Of a DNA stretch of 64,000 nt, positions 35,398 to 44,655 are shown one piece after another. Source of the DNA: Candidatus Fimadaptatus faecigallinarum. GTDB lineage: Bacteria > Bacillota > Clostridia > Christensenellales > Aristaeellaceae. The stretch is taken from the NCBI GenBank assembly GCA_018714445.1, contig DVNK01000027.1:1-64000 (forward strand). Direction: 5' to 3'. The notes beneath the pieces were generated by a model that did no database searches, was not told the origin of the DNA, and saw only the letters and a list, made by a program, of their open reading frames with translations. The first letter of the stretch is position 1; the number at the start of each line of letters is the position of its first letter. Position numbers and translations under genes: made by a program.

Positions 35398-36498
35398 ATG
35401 ATGGAAAAGCACAAGGTCACCTCTACACAGCTGGCGCAGCGACTTGGCATATCGCGCAGCACGGTGTCCCGCGCGCTCAGCGGCTATCCTCACGTCGATG
35501 AGGACGTGCGTCAGCGGGTACTCAAGCTGGCAGATGAGCTGAACTACCGCCCCAATCAGGCGGCGCGCTCGCTGGCAAAGGGAGAATCGCTGCTGGTAGG
35601 CGTAGTGCTGTACTCAAAGCCCGAGGGCACGGGCGAGCTGAGCGGCTACGTGAACGAACTGCTCAAAGGCGTGCAGCAGGCCGAGCGCCGCTATCACGAT
35701 TACGGACTGACGGTCGAAACGGTGATAACCGACATAAGCCGCCCCGATGAACAGATAGAGGCCGTGGACGCGCTGGTAAAGCGCGGCGCGCGCGCGATAG
35801 CGATATCGCCGTGCGTGCCTGAAGTGGTGGCCCCGACGATAGACCGGTTAATGGAAAACGGCATACAGGTGCTGCTGATAAACACCGACGTGCCGCAGAG
35901 CCGCAGGTTGTGCTACATAGGCAGCGACTACGTACAGGCCGGCCGCATCAGCGCGGAGCTGATAGGTTCCCGACTGCGTGGACGCGGGCGCGTAGCGGCG
36001 ATAGCGTTCTCGGACACCGGCACGATGATACCTCAGAAGTTGACCGGCTTCCGCGAGGAGCTGGCGCGGTATCCCGATATAGAGATACTGGGGCCGTACA
36101 AGTTCTCGCGCGTGGGCGACCACGTATACGAGGATACGCTTGCGATGCTCCAGGCCGAGCGGCCCGACGCGGTCTACATGACGTACGGTCAGCTCGACGA
36201 CGTGGCGCGCGCGGTATACGACAGCGGCCTTGCGGGGCGTACGGTGCTGGTGGGATTCGATACTTCGCCCAGCATTCTGAGCCTGTTGCGCAAGCGCGTG
36301 ATATCGGCTGTGATAACGCAGGGCCCTGCTCAACAAGGAAATCTATGCGTACAGATACTCTATGAATACCTTGCGCGCGGCGTAAAGCCCCGCTCGAGCG
36401 TCGTGCATGCAAGGCTGGAAATCGTGACATCTCAAAACAGCGTCTATTATCGAGACGATTCGCTCAACGTGTTTACTTACAACTATCAGCCCGGCTGA
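35398..36498 (+). CDS. LacI-family transcriptional regulator
   Basis: A 366-residue LacI-type regulator. The helix-turn-helix reads TSTQLAQRLGISRSTVSRAL with the hinge NYRPNQAARSLAKG at about residues 50-63, followed by a periplasmic-binding-protein-like sugar sensor domain. ATG 35398 (followed directly by a second ATG) is 9 bases after AAAGGAGG. It sits before a sugar ABC transporter and probably controls it and itself through the two TGCACGCGAGTGCA sites. The effector is unknown; the setting suggests a sugar of the glycan region. Confidence 0.93.
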   Translation: MMEKHKVTSTQLAQRLGISRSTVSRALSGYPHVDEDVRQRVLKLADELNYRPNQAARSLAKGESLLVGVVLYSKPEGTGELSGYVNELLKGVQQAERRYHDYGLTVETVITDISRPDEQIEAVDALVKRGARAIAISPCVPEVVAPTIDRLMENGIQVLLINTDVPQSRRLCYIGSDYVQAGRISAELIGSRLRGRGRVAAIAFSDTGTMIPQKLTGFREELARYPDIEILGPYKFSRVGDHVYEDTLAMLQAERPDAVYMTYGQLDDVARAVYDSGLAGRTVLVGFDTSPSILSLLRKRVISAVITQGPAQQGNLCVQILYEYLARGVKPRSSVVHARLEIVTSQNSVYYRDDSLNVFTYNYQPG

Positions 36499-36522
36499 AC
36501 CGGGCCCTGAGGAGGAACCAGC

Positions 36523-36900
36523 ATGACCAGCGCGGCCAAACCAATAAAGCGCCCCGGCAGTTTCAAGCGGGGCCTGATGCGCGGCAAGTATGTGTACCTT
36601 ATGTTTTTGCCGGTGGCTGTGTACTATATCATATTCAGCTACCTGCCGATGTACGGCATTATTATCGCGTTCCAGGACTATCAGCCCGGCATGAGCTTCT
36701 TTGAGGGAGCCAACTTCGTAGGGCTAAAGAACTTCCGCGAGCTGTTCTCCAGCCCGATGTTTCCCAAACTGGTGCGCAACACGCTGCTGTTGAACGTGTG
36801 GGCACTGTGCATAGGCTTCCCGGCGCCCATAATACTGGCGCTGCTGCTCAATGAAGTGCGCTCCAGCAAGTTCAAGCGCACCGTGCAGACGATATCGTAT
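36523..36900 (+). pseudogene. sugar ABC permease (LplB-like), truncated
   Basis: About 126 residues of the N-terminal part of an LplB/UgpA-type permease: RGKYVYLMFLPVAVYYIIF, the segment MYGIIIAFQDYQPG and the run LLLNEVRSSKFKRTVQTISY. At about 36900 the sequence changes to the middle of a solute-binding protein in another frame, so translation runs on nonsense to a stop at 36975. The rest of this permease and the expected second permease (YtcP-like) are missing. AGGAGGAACCAGC precedes ATG 36523. Confidence 0.8.
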
Positions 36901-38188
36901 CTTCGACCTGATGATGTCCTCCGGCGACACCACCGACGGCATCTACTACGCCTGGAACCCCACCCGCACCGCTAAGTACTCTGCGGCGGGCCTGATCGTG
37001 GACATCGCGCCTTACCTCGAGGAGTACGCTCCCAACCTGTGGGCGCTGATCCAGAGCGACGAGACCATCCGCAAGCAGCTGTACTCGGCTGACGGCGGCA
37101 TCTACTTCGTGCCGTGGATAACCTCCGACCGTCGCCTGGTCTACGGCGAGGGCTTCGGCATCCGTCAGGACTGGCTGGACAAGCTGGGCCTTGCAATGCC
37201 CACCACCACCGATGAGCTGCTCGAGGTGCTGCGTCAGTTCCGTGCGCAGGACGCCAACGGCAACGGCGAGAACGATGAGATAATCACCGGCTATCAGAGC
37301 CAGCTCAATAAGCTTGCCTACGCGTTCAAGACCGCTGACGACTATCACTACGCCGAGGATGGCAAGACCGTCGTTTACGGCCCGATGACCGACAACTACA
37401 AGGAATTCCTGACCTTCATGAACACCCTGTACGCCGAAGGCATACTGGATCCCGACTACTTCACCAACGACAGCGACATCTACATGAAGAAGTGCCAGGA
37501 GGACCGCGTGGGTCTGTACTGCGATAACCCCGGCGTGTTCGGCACCATCATGAAGGATGGCGAGGCCAACGGCCTGAGTATGGACTACGCTCCCATGCCC
37601 TGGATCGGCGGCTACAACCTGTCCAGCGCGACCCGTCGCTATGTGCAGCCCTACGGCGTGGCCATCAGCTCCTCCTGCGAGGATGTTGCCGGCATACTGA
37701 CCTATCTGGACTACTTCTTCACCGAGGAAGGCAACACCCTGCTCAACTGGGGCATAGAGGGCGAGTCCTATGAGATAGTCGACGGCGTGTACCAGTACAC
37801 CGACGTCGTGACCAACAACGACACCTACGAGGCCACCACCGCGCTGAGCATGTATGCTCATCCGACGTTCGTGGGCGTGCAGAGCGCTGACGCTCAGTTC
37901 GAGCTGTACACCGAGGCGCAGCAGGCGTTCATCAACACCTGGTGCAATGCCGACAGCTCGCTGGCCATCGAGCCCTTCATAGCGTTCACCACTGAGGAGT
38001 CCGACATCGACACTCAGAAGGCCACCGACCTGAGCACCATCCAGACCAGCTGGCGCGATAAGTTCATCACCGGCGACGCGAGCATCGAGAACGATTGGGA
38101 GACCTATCTGAACGATCTGGCTGCCTACGGCGTGAACGACCTGCTGGCCATCCGTCAGGCCGCGTCCGACCGCTATCAGGCCAAGTAA
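36899..38188 (+). pseudogene. extracellular sugar-binding protein (LplA-like), 5'-truncated
   Basis: About 429 residues of an LplA-type solute-binding protein, lacking the lipoprotein signal and roughly the first 100 residues. It starts inside the block FDLMMSSGDTTDGIYY and goes on with DGGIYFVPWITSDRRLVYG, as in LplA proteins. The C-terminus is complete (SDRYQAK then stop). There is no start codon or ribosome site at the join. Isoleucine is mostly ATC, as in highly expressed genes, unlike the permease part before it. A deletion, or an assembly join, of about two genes explains it. Confidence 0.8.
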
Positions 38189-38229
38189 TACGCGGAACTG
38201 ATCTGTTGCGGCGCGTCCCATGGCGCGCC

Positions 38230-38275
38230 GACCCTCCCTCTCATGCCATGTGGCATTGGGAGGGGGGATTTTTTG
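38230..38275 (+). terminator. rho-independent terminator
   Basis: A CCCTCCC stem (38232-38238) pairs with the G-rich run near 38258-38266, with an inner ATGCCA/TGGCAT stem, and is followed by six T (38269-38274). It lies 40 bases after the solute-binding protein stop. Confidence 0.85.
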
Positions 38276-38318
38276 TCGCTTGCGCGCGCAGATTTTGTCG
38301 ACAGGCGGTTAAACGGTA

Positions 38319-38346
38319 TTGCAAATCGTTTATTTAATGATATGTA
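38319..38346 (+). promoter_or_regulatory. weak promoter before the beta-helix gene
   Basis: TTGCAA at 38319-38324, a 16-base spacer and TATGTA at 38341-38346. It is the best pair in the gap before the gene at 38481. Confidence 0.35.
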
Positions 38347-38403
38347 TGGCTCGGCCCCAAACTGGAAACACGGGCTCAGCCAAGTTGTGGCACTCATTGC
38401 CGG

Positions 38404-38433
38404 CCACATGTGCACGCATGCGCGCACATGTGG
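38404..38433. repeat. 30-bp near-perfect palindrome
   Basis: Arms CCACATGTGCACGCA and TGCGCGCACATGTGG match at 14 of 15 pairs. It lies 48 bases before the beta-helix gene and downstream of its likely promoter, so it may be an operator or leader hairpin. Confidence 0.7.
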
Positions 38434-38480
38434 GCGCCAATGGATAAACACAAATACGATGTAAAGAGGTTGTCAGAGCG

Positions 38481-41400
38481 ATGCTTAACGGAATTATACC
38501 CGAGCGCGGCCTGCGCATATGCCAGAGCCTGCGCTTCAGGCCCGGCGAATACGACTTTACCGACGGCGATGGCATAGAAATCGCGGCGGATGACATAGTG
38601 ATAGACGGCGCGGGCGCATGGCTGCGCGGCGGCTGTGAGCGGCAGGCGCAACAGAGCGGCACGAACCTGGCGGAGTTCGGCTATGGCGAATCGGCCAATC
38701 CGGACAATGCGCGGCAGCTGGGCTACTGCGGCGTGGGGCTGCGCGTGAAGGGACGCGCGCGCGTGGTAATAATGAACCTGAAGCTCAGCGGGTTCGATAT
38801 AGGCGCGCTGATAGAGGGCAGCTCGGGCGTGTCGCTGATAAACTGCGACTTGTCGGACTGCTTCCATGACCCGGCGTGGGGCTGGGATGAGCACGGCGAA
38901 CATGGCGCGATACTGGTGCGCGATTCGCGGCGCTGTGAGATAGTGAACTGCCGCGCCAACGCCGTCTGGGACGCGCTCAACCTGCGCCACAGCGACGAGT
39001 GCAACGTGTACGGCTGCGACTTTTCGCATACCTCGGACACCTGCCTGAAGCTCTGGCATGCGTGCCGCAACCGCATAGTCAACTGCGACCTGTCGTACGG
39101 CATACGCATCGACCCGGGCGAGGTGCATGCGCGCGACTCGTCGGGCGTGCTGATAGAGTCGGGTTCGGATGGCAACTGGTTCTATGGCAACGACATGACT
39201 CACGGCGGCGACGGGCTGTTCATACGCGTGCTCAATGGCTGGATGTCGTGCCACAATGTGTTCATCAACAACGACTGCTCCTACGCAAACAACAATGCGG
39301 TGGAAGCATGGGCCGACCACAACGCATATATAGGAAACAAGGCCAACTATTCCAGCTATGGATTCTGGCTGGGCAATTCGGACTATACATACCTTGAGGG
39401 CAATGAGGCCGCGTTCAACGGCGACCCCGCGTATCACAACAACGCCCCCGAGTCGTTCGGCAACGCGGGCATAGCGATAGTAAACGGTTCGGGCAGTCAT
39501 AGCGTGCTGCGCGGCAACCATGTGCACGACAACTGCGGCCCGGGCATAGCGATACGCAACAGCCTGGACAACCCCTCGCGCCACTGGGTGATAGAGGGTA
39601 ACGTGATAGAGCGCAACCGCGATTGCGGACGCTATCGCGGGCACGGGATATACCTGAAACACGCGCGGCTGATAGCGCTGGCGGACAATGAGCTGCGCGA
39701 CAATGCGGGTGAGCCGGTGATGCGCGACGGCGATGTGGCCGACGTGACCTGGTGCGATGCGGCTGCCAATGGCGCTGCGGACAGTGTGGCGTGCGGCGCG
39801 CCGGCCGGCGATGCGCGGCTCGAACTGAATATGGCGTATGGCGATTACCCGCGCGCGGGCGCACCGGTTGCGTTCAAGTGCGCGGGCGGCGAGGGCCATG
39901 TATGGGACTTTGGCGACGAGTGCACTGCGCTGGGCGGCGAAGTTACGCATACTTATGCCGCGCCGGGACTGTATCCGGTGAGCGTCACAGCGCGCATGGA
40001 TGGGCATATGGAGCTGGCGGGCGCGACGCTGCAGGTGTTGCCGGCGGACTTTGCGCCGGTTGAGTATAGCGCTGCCTGCGCGGAAGCGAAGCTGGAGCGC
40101 GTGTGCGGGGTTTATGGGCCGGGCGCCTTGCGGGCTAAGGCAGCGCAGGGCACTGAGCATGCTCTGACGCTGACGTTTGACAAGCCGGTCGGCGTGGCGG
40201 ACGGCGCCGCGCTGGTTATGCAGCTCCAGTACTTCTCGGATGCGCCAACCGACTGGGACAAAAAGACGCGCTATCCGGTCATAACGCTGCGTGGCGCGCA
40301 GGGCGGCGCGGTCGAGCTGTGCCCGGAACAGCCGCTGCTGGAGATGCTGTACGCGCCGCGCAATGAGATGCGCGGCGAAGGCCGTGTGTACATATTGCCG
40401 TTGACCGGCGGCGCGGGCATGAGCGCGCGCGTTGAAGGCGCGGGACTGGCGGGCGGCGCGGTTGCGCTGAATATGGTATACGGCGGCGCCGGCGATGCGC
40501 ACAGTGAGCTGACAATAAACGCGTTGGGCTTTGCGGCGGCCCCGTCCGAGCAGGCCAAATTGCTCGACCTGGCGGCGGACGCGCAGGCCGAATGCACGAC
40601 TGAACCGGTGCGTGGCGATGCGCAGTGCGTGTTGGGCACGCGTGAACCGCTGCGGGGCGACTCAACGCTGCGGGTCACATTTGCCGGTGCGGGCGCGCTG
40701 GGCGCGGTGTTCCCGATGGAACGCGCCGTAGATCGCGTGGAGTGCGTGTTCTATGAGAACCGCACTGCGTCGGATGGAGCGCATGGCGAGGCGTTGCCGG
40801 CGGCGTGCGCGCTTGAGGTGTTGCAGGCCGGTCAGTGGCGCAGAGTCTGCGCGGGCGTGCCGGCGTTCAATGCGCCGACGGCGTTTGAGTTTGACGCGAC
40901 GGTGTGCGCGGGCGTGCGGGTGACGTTTGAGGGTGGCGCGAGCATCGCGCGGCTGTCGGCGTACAATACCTGCGCAGTGGCGGGCGTATGTGCGCGGACG
41001 CAGCCGCGCGTGGAACATATTGACGCGCTGGAGGTCAAGCTAAACAAGGAGCTGAACGGCAATGGCACGCCACTGGGCGAGCTGATTGCGAGCGTATACC
41101 GGCTGGATGCCGAGGGCGCGCTGAGCGAGCGGCTGTTCGAAGCGCGAATAGCGCCTGAAGCCATAACGCCGTATGAGGTGCTGCGCATAGCCACTCCGGG
41201 GCTGGAGCTGGTCGAAGGCGAGCGGTATGCGCTGGCGCTGGGCCAGACCGAGCGCGCGGCATCGCGCACTGAGGGCGACTACTACCGCTGGATCTGCGGG
41301 CACGCGGGCTACGAGTGCACGTTCGGCATTTATAATGAAGGCAAAACGCAGCCCAGCGACTACGACTGGGGCACGGGCTGGCTGCGGGCGATATCGGGCG

Positions 41401-41789
41401 AGGCTGCGACCGACCTCACGCACGACTCCGATCATGTGGGCGCGCGCTTTGGCATAGTGGGCATGGAGTGCCGCTATCAGGCGTTTGACGCGCCGCGCCA
41501 GGCCAGTCTGTTGACCGACGGGCGCATATCGGGCGAAGGCTGTGCGCCGGCGGGCGAGGTCGCGCTGACGCTGCCGGGTGAGCGCACGGTGCGCGGACTT
41601 AACGTATACGCGGTGGCCGATGCGCCGGCAGAGCTGGCTGTGCGCGCGGGCGGACGCGAGGTCGCGCGTGTGAACGGGCTAAGGCGCGGACTGAATCGAG
41701 TCGAATTCGAGGCGCAGGACTGCCGCGAACTTACGCTTGTGCTGAACGGTGAGGCGCGGCTGACCGAAGTGGAGGTGCTTGAGCGGTGA
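38481..41789 (+). CDS. large beta-helix protein with PKD domain, probable polysaccharide-active
   Basis: An 1102-residue protein. Residues about 20-420 form a right-handed parallel beta-helix with repeated N-x-D/N-x-C style turns (VIMNLKLSGFDIG, LINCDLSDC, EIVNCRANAVWDAL), typical of pectate lyase-like and glycosidase folds. A PKD domain with VWDFGD and THTYAAPGLYPVSV lies at about 470-515. The remaining 580 residues are beta-rich, carbohydrate-binding-like modules. No signal peptide is visible, which is odd for such a layout. A weak AAGAGG site precedes ATG 38481. The last bases overlap the GH38 start (GTGA). I cannot name the substrate. Confidence 0.7.
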   Translation: MLNGIIPERGLRICQSLRFRPGEYDFTDGDGIEIAADDIVIDGAGAWLRGGCERQAQQSGTNLAEFGYGESANPDNARQLGYCGVGLRVKGRARVVIMNLKLSGFDIGALIEGSSGVSLINCDLSDCFHDPAWGWDEHGEHGAILVRDSRRCEIVNCRANAVWDALNLRHSDECNVYGCDFSHTSDTCLKLWHACRNRIVNCDLSYGIRIDPGEVHARDSSGVLIESGSDGNWFYGNDMTHGGDGLFIRVLNGWMSCHNVFINNDCSYANNNAVEAWADHNAYIGNKANYSSYGFWLGNSDYTYLEGNEAAFNGDPAYHNNAPESFGNAGIAIVNGSGSHSVLRGNHVHDNCGPGIAIRNSLDNPSRHWVIEGNVIERNRDCGRYRGHGIYLKHARLIALADNELRDNAGEPVMRDGDVADVTWCDAAANGAADSVACGAPAGDARLELNMAYGDYPRAGAPVAFKCAGGEGHVWDFGDECTALGGEVTHTYAAPGLYPVSVTARMDGHMELAGATLQVLPADFAPVEYSAACAEAKLERVCGVYGPGALRAKAAQGTEHALTLTFDKPVGVADGAALVMQLQYFSDAPTDWDKKTRYPVITLRGAQGGAVELCPEQPLLEMLYAPRNEMRGEGRVYILPLTGGAGMSARVEGAGLAGGAVALNMVYGGAGDAHSELTINALGFAAAPSEQAKLLDLAADAQAECTTEPVRGDAQCVLGTREPLRGDSTLRVTFAGAGALGAVFPMERAVDRVECVFYENRTASDGAHGEALPAACALEVLQAGQWRRVCAGVPAFNAPTAFEFDATVCAGVRVTFEGGASIARLSAYNTCAVAGVCARTQPRVEHIDALEVKLNKELNGNGTPLGELIASVYRLDAEGALSERLFEARIAPEAITPYEVLRIATPGLELVEGERYALALGQTERAASRTEGDYYRWICGHAGYECTFGIYNEGKTQPSDYDWGTGWLRAISGEAATDLTHDSDHVGARFGIVGMECRYQAFDAPRQASLLTDGRISGEGCAPAGEVALTLPGERTVRGLNVYAVADAPAELAVRAGGREVARVNGLRRGLNRVEFEAQDCRELTLVLNGEARLTEVEVLER

Positions 41790-44470
41790 ACGGGCTTACG
41801 GTGTACGCAGTGCCGCATACCCATTGGGATCGCGAGTGGTACTTCACGCGCGCGCGTTTCCAGATGATGAATGTGGACATGATGGACCGGCTGCTGGACA
41901 TAATGGCGGCGCAGCCCGACTACGTGTTCCTGCTGGACGGCCAGCTGATAGCGCTGGAGGACTACTTGCGGGTGTGCCCGGAACGTGCCGGCGAGCTGCG
42001 CGAGTACATAGCACAGGGGCGACTGGCGGTAGGGCCATGGTATGTGCTGCCGGACGAGTACCTGTGCTCGGGCGAGGCGCACATACGCAACTTCATAGAA
42101 GGTACGCGGCTGGCCGACGGGCTGGGTGGGGCGATGCGACTGGGATACCTGCCCGACTCGTTCGGGCATCCGTCGCAGATGCCGCAGATAATCCGCGCGC
42201 TGGGCATGGGCGAGCTGATATTCTGGCGCGGACCGGGCCCTGAGATAGCTCATAGCGAGTTCATCTGGGAGGGTCGCGACGGCAGCCGGATACTGGCGCT
42301 GAACATGGTGTACGGCTATTCCAACGGCGCGTGCCTGCCTGCCGGCGAGGCCGAATGCACGGCGCGCCTTGACCATGAGATCGACAAGCTGGGCCGGATG
42401 TCGGCGCTGGGACTGGTGCTGATAATGAACGGTTCCGACCACATCGCGCCCGACGCCGATGCGCCGGCCAAGTTCAGGCGCTATGCACAGGCGCGCCCGG
42501 ACGTCGAACTCAAGCTCCGCCCGTAGACCGAGTACGCCGCCGAGGCGCACGCGCGCGCGCAGGGCGCGCAATTGCAGCTGGCGACCGGCGAGCTGCGTTC
42601 GGGATACCGGGCGTACCTGCTGGGCGACACGCTGTCGACGCGCATGCCGCTCAAGCAGTTGCAGCGCCGCGCCGAGGTGATGCTGGAGAACCACCTGGAG
42701 CCGATGCTGACGATGTTGGACATGGCGGGGCTGAGCGCATATCCCGAGGCCAAGCTGCGGCACATGTGGCGGCTGCTGCTGGCCAACCTGCCGCACGATT
42801 CGATCTGCGGCTGCGGCGTGGATGCGGTGCACGCGGAGATGCTGGGGCGCTACGCCGAACTGGATGATTGCGCGGCTCAGGTGGAGCTGGAAGCGCGGCG
42901 CGCGCTGGGCGACGTGGCCGACGACGGCAGCGTGGCCGGTCTGCCCGTGCGCACGCAGGCCGACGAGGGCGTGGTCACGGTGTTCACTACGCTTTCGAGT
43001 GGCCGGCGCACTCAGGCGCGCGTGGTAATAGAGCGCGTTGTGCACCCGCTGAGGTACGTGGACTATGACCAGGATCAGCGGCTGCTCGAGTTCGACGGCG
43101 ACGACGCTCCAGCGCATCCCACCGGCATAGTGTTCACGGCGGCGGACGGCACGGAGTTGCGCGGCGAGATAGAGTCCTGCGAGCTTTGCGACACGGTCGA
43201 GCCGAACATGTACTCCCAGCCGACGATGAACCGCTGCCTGCGCATTGTGGCGAGCTTCTGCCCGGAGTGCTTTGGCGTGGGCTGGCGGCAGTATGCGTAC
43301 CGGCTCGAGTATGGCGCCAGGGCTGCACAAGGCAGCGCGGCGAGTGTGGAAAACGAGTTCTTCCGCGTGACCTGCGGCGAGGACGGCGCGCTGGATGTGC
43401 TGGATAAGCGCACCGGAGCGCGATATGACGGGTTGGCGCGTCTGGCCGACGCGGGCGACGCGGGCGACGAGTATACGTTTGACCCGATAGCCGGCGCGGC
43501 GCTGGGCATGTTGCCGGGCAGCGTACAGGTGGATGCAGCGGGCGCGGCGCTGGTCGTGCGCGGCGTGATGCGGTTGCCTGAGTCGGTGGGCGAAGTGCGG
43601 CACAGCCGGTCGGTAAATACGGTCGACTGCGCGGTGCGCGTGACTGCGCGGGCGCTGCCGGGCGTAGAGCGGGTCGACGTGCGCGTGGAGTTCGACAATC
43701 GCGCGCGCGATCACAGGCTAACGGCGCTGTTCCCGCTGGGCGCGCGCGCAGTGCGGTGCGTCAGCGACTCGCTGTTCTCGATAGACGAGCGCGCGATAGT
43801 GCGTGACGGCGGCGGCGACTGGACCGGCTGGATGGAGCGCCCCAACAACAGCTTCTTTATGAAGAACATGGCTGCGCTGACGGGCGAGGGCCGCGCGCTG
43901 GCGGTGTTTGCAAAGGGCCTGCCGCAGTTTGAAGTCGAGTGCGGCGCACAGGGCGATTCATTGCGGCTCACGTTGCTGAGGTGTGTGGGCTGGCTGTCGC
44001 GTAAGGACCTGGACAGCCGCGACGGCAACGGCGGCTGGACGCTGGCCACGCCGGGCGCACAGGAGCAGGGCATGCGCGCGTTCGAGTTCGCGATATGCCC
44101 GCATGCGGGGCTGGCCGACGCGGAGCTGTATGCGCGGGCGCTGGAGTATGTTGCGGGCGTGCACGCGGTGCAGACGGCGCGCACCCGCACCGCACTGCGG
44201 CCGGATTGCGAGGTGCTGCGCATAAGTGCGCCGGGCGTGTTCGTGTCGGCGCTAAAGCGTGCGGAGGATGGCTGCGGCTATGTGGCACGGCTGGTCAACA
44301 TGACGCCGGACGCGCAGAACTGTCGCGTGGAGTGCATGCTGAGCGGCGCAATGCTGCGCAGGCTCACGGCGGATGAGCGCGAGCTGGGCGATGCGGAATC
44401 AGCGGGCACATTGGAACTCGCATTGCGGCCGTGGCAGTTCGTGACTGTGGGCATAAAGGTGCGCGGGTGA
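41786..44470 (+). pseudogene. GH38 alpha-mannosidase, broken by an in-frame TAG
   Basis: An 894-residue-length GH38 alpha-mannosidase frame. The N-terminal metal site is PHTHWDREWYFT near residue 9, the nucleophile Asp is in GYLPDSFGH near residue 118, and LPHDSICGCGVDAVH follows the barrel. A TAG at 42524-42526 stops the frame after 246 residues; the same frame stays open for 648 more residues to 44470. The residue at the stop is probably Tyr or Gln in relatives. Start is GTG 41786 with GGAGGTG before it, overlapping the beta-helix gene. TAG is used as a normal stop elsewhere in this window, so recoding is less likely than mutation or a sequencing error. Confidence 0.85.
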
Positions 44471-44537
44471 GTCGAGCGCGCGGCTTCGTCACGACGGGCA
44501 ATAAGGAAGGCTACTTGTAACTCGACGCGGAAAGCAC

Positions 44538-44578
44538 AAGCGGCGCGACAGGTCAATCACCTGCCGCGCCGCTTTTTT
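44538..44578. terminator. rho-independent terminator between convergent genes
   Basis: A long GC-rich stem (arms about 44540-44554 and 44560-44572, loop CAATC, one unpaired pair) followed by TTTTTT at 44573-44578. It follows the GH38 gene on + and the DUF1846 gene on -, so it probably serves both. Confidence 0.85.
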
Positions 44579-44655
44579 GAGCGCAAATCAATCGACTTGC
44601 CACTTCCATATCTGACAAAAACGCGCGGCCAACCCAACGTCGGCCGCGCCAAATG

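Noticed and set aside
38394-40502. A 702-residue minus-strand frame over the beta-helix gene
   Set aside because: Composition is shadow-like (Ala, Arg, His, Val) and it opposes a gene with clear repeats and coupling.
42524-42526. TAG in GH38 as a reassigned codon
   Set aside because: Other genes in the window end in TAG (for example the ABC exporter at 8319), so TAG is a stop here.
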